A stretch of DNA of 8,897 nt from the NCBI GenBank assembly GCA_905236365.1, contig CAJOPP010000374.1, forward strand, positions 1 through 8,897. Reading direction: 5' to 3'. A program made the translations under genes and the position numbers. Origin of the DNA: an uncultured Lachnospiraceae bacterium (GTDB taxonomy: Bacteria; Bacillota; Clostridia; Lachnospirales; Lachnospiraceae). Below are positions 4,815 through 8,897 of the stretch, in pieces; within the stretch, counting starts at the first letter, position 1, and each line of letters begins with the position of its first letter. The notes under the pieces were generated by a model. It had not been told where the DNA came from. It ran no database searches and saw nothing but the letters and a program-made list of their open reading frames with translations.

Positions 4815-7238
4815 ATGAAAAAAAAGAAAGACAACAAAAGGGTGAAGAGTGAAAAAAAGAAAACTCGTAAAGTAACAATGATGCTATCAACCGTGGCAGT
4901 AGTGGGGCTATTTTCAACTGCAACATATGCGATGATTTCAACTGGAAAAATCGACGTATCTAATGTTCCCGGAGTGAATAAGATATATGACTCAAAGGGA
5001 AAAAATGATAAAGTAAATGAACTCACAGTTGATCAGTTGAATGCAAATCAGGACGGTAATGCATATTTGACTGGTGCAGCTGCACAGGAATTTGCAGTGA
5101 TGGATAATGGCACATTGGGAGGTGGCAGCAGAGATTCATCCAATACACTTTCAGTTGCAAAACTTTCGAAAAAGGCATCGGAGTATACGTCTATTTCGGA
5201 TGTGGCTACAGATGCGAATGGCAATATTTATGCGGCAGATCTTACGGGTCAGAAATTATACAAATTGAGTAGCAATGGATCAATATTGCAGACTTACAGT
5301 GCAGATGATCAGGTAAATGGACTTTATGCAGATGGAAATTATGTGTATGCACTAGAAGGTGAGCTTGCCGGAAAGGTTTCGGTACTGGATTCAAATCTTT
5401 CTAAGATAAAAGAGATTGAGGTGGGACATACCCCGGTTGATATGGTAGTGAAAGGTTCTTTTGGATATGTGGTGAACCGGTTTAGTAATACGGTCTCAGT
5501 GATTGATCTGAATAACAATACCGTTTCCAAGACGATTGATGTCGAAGGACGAGAACCGGATGCACTCTGCATTGCAGGCAACAAATTGTACGTTGCTTGT
5601 CATATGCCGGATGAAGGTTCCAGAGAAAAAGTGATGTCTTCCAATGTAGTTGTGATTGACACAGCAACGAATACGGTATCCAAATCTTTGAATCTGATCA
5701 ACGGAGCGGATGGTGTGAAAGGTATTTGTGCTTCCCCGGATGGAAGAACGGTATATGTGTCACATGTCATCGCCAGATATACTTATCCAACCTCCCAGCT
5801 CGACAGAGGATGGATCAATACGAATGGCTTCAGTATCATTGACACAGGATCGGATACGGTGACGACCAGTATGATGTTAGACGAGGTTGACCTGGGTGCA
5901 GCCAATCCATGGGGCGTTACAGTAAGTAAGGATGGCAATAAATTGATTTTTGCATTGTCGGGATTAGACGAAGTTATGGTGGTTGACATTCCGGCTATGA
6001 ATAATAAGATCAATGCAGTTCGGAATGGCTCCGGTGTGGTGTCTTCTATGGAAGATATTCCGGATTACCTTCCGTTCCTGGATGATTGCAGAGAACGAAT
6101 TTCTCTGTCAGGCAAAGGAGCAAGAGCAGTCTGGCCGGCAGACAATAAAGTATATGTTGGATTATATTTTGACGGAAGTATTGACGTGGTGGATCTTTCC
6201 AATAAGAATGTTCAAAACCTGCGATTTGTACAGCAGCCGGAAAATGATGATATGCGCAAAGGAGAGATTATTTTCAGCGATGCAACTCTGTGCTATCAAA
6301 AATGGCAAAGCTGTCTGTCCTGTCATCCGGATGCTCGGGTGGATGGATTGAACTGGGATAACTTAAATGACGGACTGGGAAATCCGAAGAGTGCAAAGAG
6401 CATGTTATATTCTCATCGAACACCACCGACAATGTCGACCGGTATTCGTGCCAGTGCAGAAATTGCAGTGCGTGCCGGAATGAAATATATTCAGTTCAAC
6501 GCTTTGGATGAAGAACAGATGGCTTATATAGATGAATATTTGAAGTCTTTACAGCCGGTAGCTAGTCCATATCTGAATCGGGATGGTACGTTGACAGAAT
6601 CGGCAGCCAGAGGAAAGGAAATATTCTATTCTGTTGGCTGTGCAACTTGTCATCCGGCTCCGCTTTATACAGACTTGAAACTTCACACATCGAAGGCAAC
6701 CAGTGATACAACCAGTTGGGAAAATCGTAAGATGGATACGACAACATTAGTTGAGTCCTGGAGAACAGCGCCTTATGTATTTGACGGAAGATTTGCAACG
6801 ATGAAAGAAGCGATTGCATTTTATGCAGCAGATAAGAATCTGACTGAGGAGCAGATTGAAGATTTAACAAATTTTGTTTTGTCAATCGGTAATGAGGGAG
6901 AGCAATATGGCGTGGAGCAGGTGATAACCAAGACAGGAGACACCTCGAATATCAATGTTTTGATTCCAGGAGGAACAATTCCATATTTTACGGTGAGACG
7001 GCAGGATGATGCGGCAGCGACAACTGCAATTGTAACTGCAACTTTAAAATCCGGTGATTCACAGATTGGACAGGTGACAAAGACCATTCAGAATGTAGCG
7101 TTTAATCAGGCAGTGGTTGTATCTTTGGATTCTGAATTGAATATTCCGGGTGATTTGGCGGCAGGCTCTACGCTGACAATTTCTATAACGGATTCCAATG
7201 GAAATGCACTGGCATCTGATTATGTACTTCAATATTAA
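4815..7238 (+). CDS. YVTN beta-propeller / dihaem MauG-like cytochrome (HzsB-HzsC-like fusion)
   Basis: The 807-residue exported c-type cytochrome has four parts. (1) Residues 1-39: a very basic N-terminus, one hydrophobic stretch and a possible cleavage site ATYA-M; if uncut it is a membrane anchor. (2) About 112-475: a beta-propeller with YVTN/YncE-type blades, for example VIDLNNNTVSKTI and VIDTATNTVSKSL. (3) About 478-700: a MauG/dihaem peroxidase-like domain with haem motifs CLSCH (500-504) and CATCH (609-613), plus WQSC, HPDARVDGLNWD, RTPP and TAPYVFDGR. (4) About 698-807: a cysteine-free beta-rich tail. This domain order equals HzsB plus HzsC of hydrazine synthase, and also that of planctomycete-type 'cytochrome c peroxidase' proteins of unknown function. 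Phe656 stands where MauG-type proteins usually have His in YxHDG. Start 4815 is chosen from the AAGGAGG 10 bases upstream and the signal peptide; 4773 would put 14 acidic-polar residues before it. The haem lyase genes upstream would mature it. Catalysis is unknown: peroxidase, electron-transfer module, or part of a complex with the next gene. Confidence 0.85.
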   Translation: MKKKKDNKRVKSEKKKTRKVTMMLSTVAVVGLFSTATYAMISTGKIDVSNVPGVNKIYDSKGKNDKVNELTVDQLNANQDGNAYLTGAAAQEFAVMDNGTLGGGSRDSSNTLSVAKLSKKASEYTSISDVATDANGNIYAADLTGQKLYKLSSNGSILQTYSADDQVNGLYADGNYVYALEGELAGKVSVLDSNLSKIKEIEVGHTPVDMVVKGSFGYVVNRFSNTVSVIDLNNNTVSKTIDVEGREPDALCIAGNKLYVACHMPDEGSREKVMSSNVVVIDTATNTVSKSLNLINGADGVKGICASPDGRTVYVSHVIARYTYPTSQLDRGWINTNGFSIIDTGSDTVTTSMMLDEVDLGAANPWGVTVSKDGNKLIFALSGLDEVMVVDIPAMNNKINAVRNGSGVVSSMEDIPDYLPFLDDCRERISLSGKGARAVWPADNKVYVGLYFDGSIDVVDLSNKNVQNLRFVQQPENDDMRKGEIIFSDATLCYQKWQSCLSCHPDARVDGLNWDNLNDGLGNPKSAKSMLYSHRTPPTMSTGIRASAEIAVRAGMKYIQFNALDEEQMAYIDEYLKSLQPVASPYLNRDGTLTESAARGKEIFYSVGCATCHPAPLYTDLKLHTSKATSDTTSWENRKMDTTTLVESWRTAPYVFDGRFATMKEAIAFYAADKNLTEEQIEDLTNFVLSIGNEGEQYGVEQVITKTGDTSNINVLIPGGTIPYFTVRRQDDAAATTAIVTATLKSGDSQIGQVTKTIQNVAFNQAVVVSLDSELNIPGDLAAGSTLTISITDSNGNALASDYVLQY

Positions 7239-7254
7239 GGAGGTGTATGAAAAA

Positions 7255-8897
7255 ATGAAAAAACATATTAAGAGATTTACAGCATTATTTATGACGATAT
7301 GTATGTTGTTTACATACGCCTTTACGGGCATTGGCTTTGGTTATATAAAGGCAGAGGCTGCATGGACAGATACCATACAGTCAGATCCGTTATTAGATGA
7401 ACTGATGAACAAGTACACATCCTTTATCTTAGTAAGACATCGGTCATTGGGTGCTTCTCACTATGCGTATACCGAAGGATTATCAGATGAATTGGAAAAT
7501 CCGGGAGCACCGGATGGAGTAGAATCCAATTTTTATCCGGGCTCGCAGTTGGTAAGAATTGATCTTGAAAAAGATGGTGGCAACGTTAAGAGAACAGAGA
7601 ATGTATTGATTGAGTCCAATGATGGTGTTATCAGGGATCCGGATGTTTCAGAAGATGGTTCCAGAGTGTTATTTTCATGGAAGAAAAATCGGGCGGATGA
7701 TTTTCATTTATATGAATATGATTTAAGAACAGGGGATACAAAACAGTTGACCTTTGGATCCGGAGTTGCAGATTTTGAACCGAAATATTTGGCAAACGGT
7801 GGGATTGTGTTTAGTTCTTCCAGAATTATACAAACTATCGATTGCTGGAAAACACCGGTGTCAAACATTTTTATCTGTAATGGAGATGGAAGTAATATAA
7901 CAAGACTGGGACAGGATCAGGTGCATACAACATACCCGACAGTTACATCGGATGGTCGTGTGATCTATACCCGTTGGGATTATAATGACAGAAATCAGAT
8001 GTTTGTGCAGGGCTTGTTTCAAATGTTTCCGGATGGTACAAATCAAACAGAATTGTATGGTAATAACAGTAACTTCCCGACAACATTAATGCATACCAGA
8101 GAAATTCCGGGAACAAGTGACAAGTATATCTCAATCGCATCCGGTCACCATACATATCAGGCCGGAAAGCTTTGCGTTGTGGATACATCAAAAGGAAGAA
8201 ATTCAAAAGATTCTGTTCAATTTGTTGTAGAAGATAATGATACAAAAAAGAATGACAGCATCGATGGATTTGGACAAAATGGAGCGATATATAAGTATCC
8301 ATATGCAATTAATGAGAACTTATTTATGGTTGCATATTGCGAATCCGGATGGGCCGGCGACAAAACCCATACACCGTTCGGTATTTATCTGTTTGACATG
8401 AACGGACATAAAAAAGAGGTTGTTCCGGGAAATGAAGCTATGCCGCCTAGTCAGATTGTACCAATTGCACAGAGAACGATGTTTGAACGTGCCAGTATGG
8501 TAAATTACACTTCGGAAACGGGAACCTATTATATGGCTGATGTATATGCCGGAGATGGTTTAAAAGGAATTGAGCGGGGTGCTGCAAAATACTTGAGAGT
8601 GGTGGCATTGGATTATCGTCCGTATTCCATCGGTGCAACGATTGGTAGAGGAGTGGGAAGTTCAGATCCATATTCACCAATTGCTACCGGTAATGGTGCC
8701 TGGGATGTGAAACGTGTCCTTGGTGTGACACCGATTCAGGAGGACGGTTCTGCAATGTTTAAAGTACCTGCTGATACTCCGATTTACTTTCAGGTGTTAG
8801 ATAGTGAAGGTTGTGTAATACAATCAATGAGAAGCTGGTCTACCTTGATGCCAGGAGAGACATTCTCCTGTGTAGGATGTCATGAGGATAAGAATAC
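7255..8897 (+). CDS. HzsA-like propeller cytochrome c, C-terminus beyond window
   Basis: An open frame runs from ATG 7255 to the right edge (547 codons, no stop). AAGGAGGTG (7237-7245), overlapping the previous stop codon, is 9 bases upstream; ATG 7247 would give only three codons. A signal peptide is clear at 1-36 (MKKHIKRF, a hydrophobic core, then AEAA). Residues about 60-450 are a TolB/PD40-like propeller: PDVSEDGSRVLFSW, QLTFGSG and GGIVFSSSR, then the HzsA-family stretch SDGRVIYTRWDYNDR (RWDYNDR at 240-246), FPDGTN and the SGHH pair (His298, His299). The segment EDGSAMFKVPADTP through QSMRSW leads into a covalent haem site, SCVGCHE (C539, C542, H543). This matches the middle domain of hydrazine synthase alpha and its uncharacterised relatives in Planctomycetes and Verrucomicrobia. 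HzsA has a further C-terminal haem domain, which would lie past the window. It probably works with the preceding dihaem protein as an extracytoplasmic enzyme; the substrate is not known. Confidence 0.85.
   Translation, partial: MKKHIKRFTALFMTICMLFTYAFTGIGFGYIKAEAAWTDTIQSDPLLDELMNKYTSFILVRHRSLGASHYAYTEGLSDELENPGAPDGVESNFYPGSQLVRIDLEKDGGNVKRTENVLIESNDGVIRDPDVSEDGSRVLFSWKKNRADDFHLYEYDLRTGDTKQLTFGSGVADFEPKYLANGGIVFSSSRIIQTIDCWKTPVSNIFICNGDGSNITRLGQDQVHTTYPTVTSDGRVIYTRWDYNDRNQMFVQGLFQMFPDGTNQTELYGNNSNFPTTLMHTREIPGTSDKYISIASGHHTYQAGKLCVVDTSKGRNSKDSVQFVVEDNDTKKNDSIDGFGQNGAIYKYPYAINENLFMVAYCESGWAGDKTHTPFGIYLFDMNGHKKEVVPGNEAMPPSQIVPIAQRTMFERASMVNYTSETGTYYMADVYAGDGLKGIERGAAKYLRVVALDYRPYSIGATIGRGVGSSDPYSPIATGNGAWDVKRVLGVTPIQEDGSAMFKVPADTPIYFQVLDSEGCVIQSMRSWSTLMPGETFSCVGCHEDKN

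Noticed and set aside
4815..8897. Calling this a true anammox hydrazine synthase
   Set aside because: Domain content matches, but the genome context looks like Clostridia, two key motif positions differ, the HzsA-like protein is incomplete and HzsA-like families occur outside anammox with unknown function.
1..8897. CRISPR arrays, insertion sequences, tRNA or rRNA genes
   Set aside because: No regularly spaced repeats, transposase-like frames, terminal inverted repeats, or tRNA/rRNA motifs were seen.

Overview
The window reads as chromosome of a low-to-moderate GC, Gram-positive anaerobe of the Clostridia, most likely a Lachnospiraceae-like bacterium. The evidence is strong AGGAGG ribosome binding sites, tightly packed genes, ATG starts, Lys-rich signal peptides and the style of the sulfur genes. 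All genes are on the + strand. The taxonomic call is an inference.

Left half (318-3018): a four-gene sulfur-transfer cluster. It encodes a CysK-type PLP cysteine synthase, a small TusA-family sulfur carrier-like protein, a MoeB/ThiF-type adenylating enzyme and a JAMM (M67, Mec-like) metallopeptidase. It ends at a strong rho-independent terminator (3026-3064). The set resembles the protein-thiocarboxylate routes to cysteine (mycobacterial CysO/CysM/Mec) and homocysteine (Wolinella HcyS/HcyD), but a TusA-fold protein without a C-terminal Gly-Gly sits where the ThiS-like carrier would be. The 317 bases upstream hold a candidate promoter and possibly a folded leader, but no recognisable gene.

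Right half (from 3177): a second operon, opened by a near-perfect sigma-A promoter overlapped by a 25-bp imperfect palindrome. It encodes ResB-like and CcsA-like subunits of a System II cytochrome c haem lyase. These are followed by two exported c-type cytochromes. The first (807 aa) is a YVTN/YncE-like beta-propeller fused to a dihaem MauG/cytochrome c peroxidase-like domain with two CxxCH motifs. The second runs off the right edge and is a TolB/PD40-like propeller protein of the hydrazine synthase alpha (HzsA)-like family with a CVGCH haem site.

Propeller plus dihaem MauG plus HzsA-like is the domain set of the anammox hydrazine synthase complex (HzsB, HzsC, HzsA), and the B-C fusion is also known from Scalindua-type anammox bacteria. 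Finding this set behind its own cytochrome c assembly genes in what looks like a fermentative Firmicute is the outstanding feature. The two cytochromes probably form one extracytoplasmic multihaem enzyme matured by the two genes in front of it. Its substrate is unknown. Two sequence differences from the anammox/MauG pattern (a Phe in the usual YxHDG motif; an Asn where Kuenenia HzsA is recalled to have its haem-ligating Tyr) argue against simply calling it hydrazine synthase.
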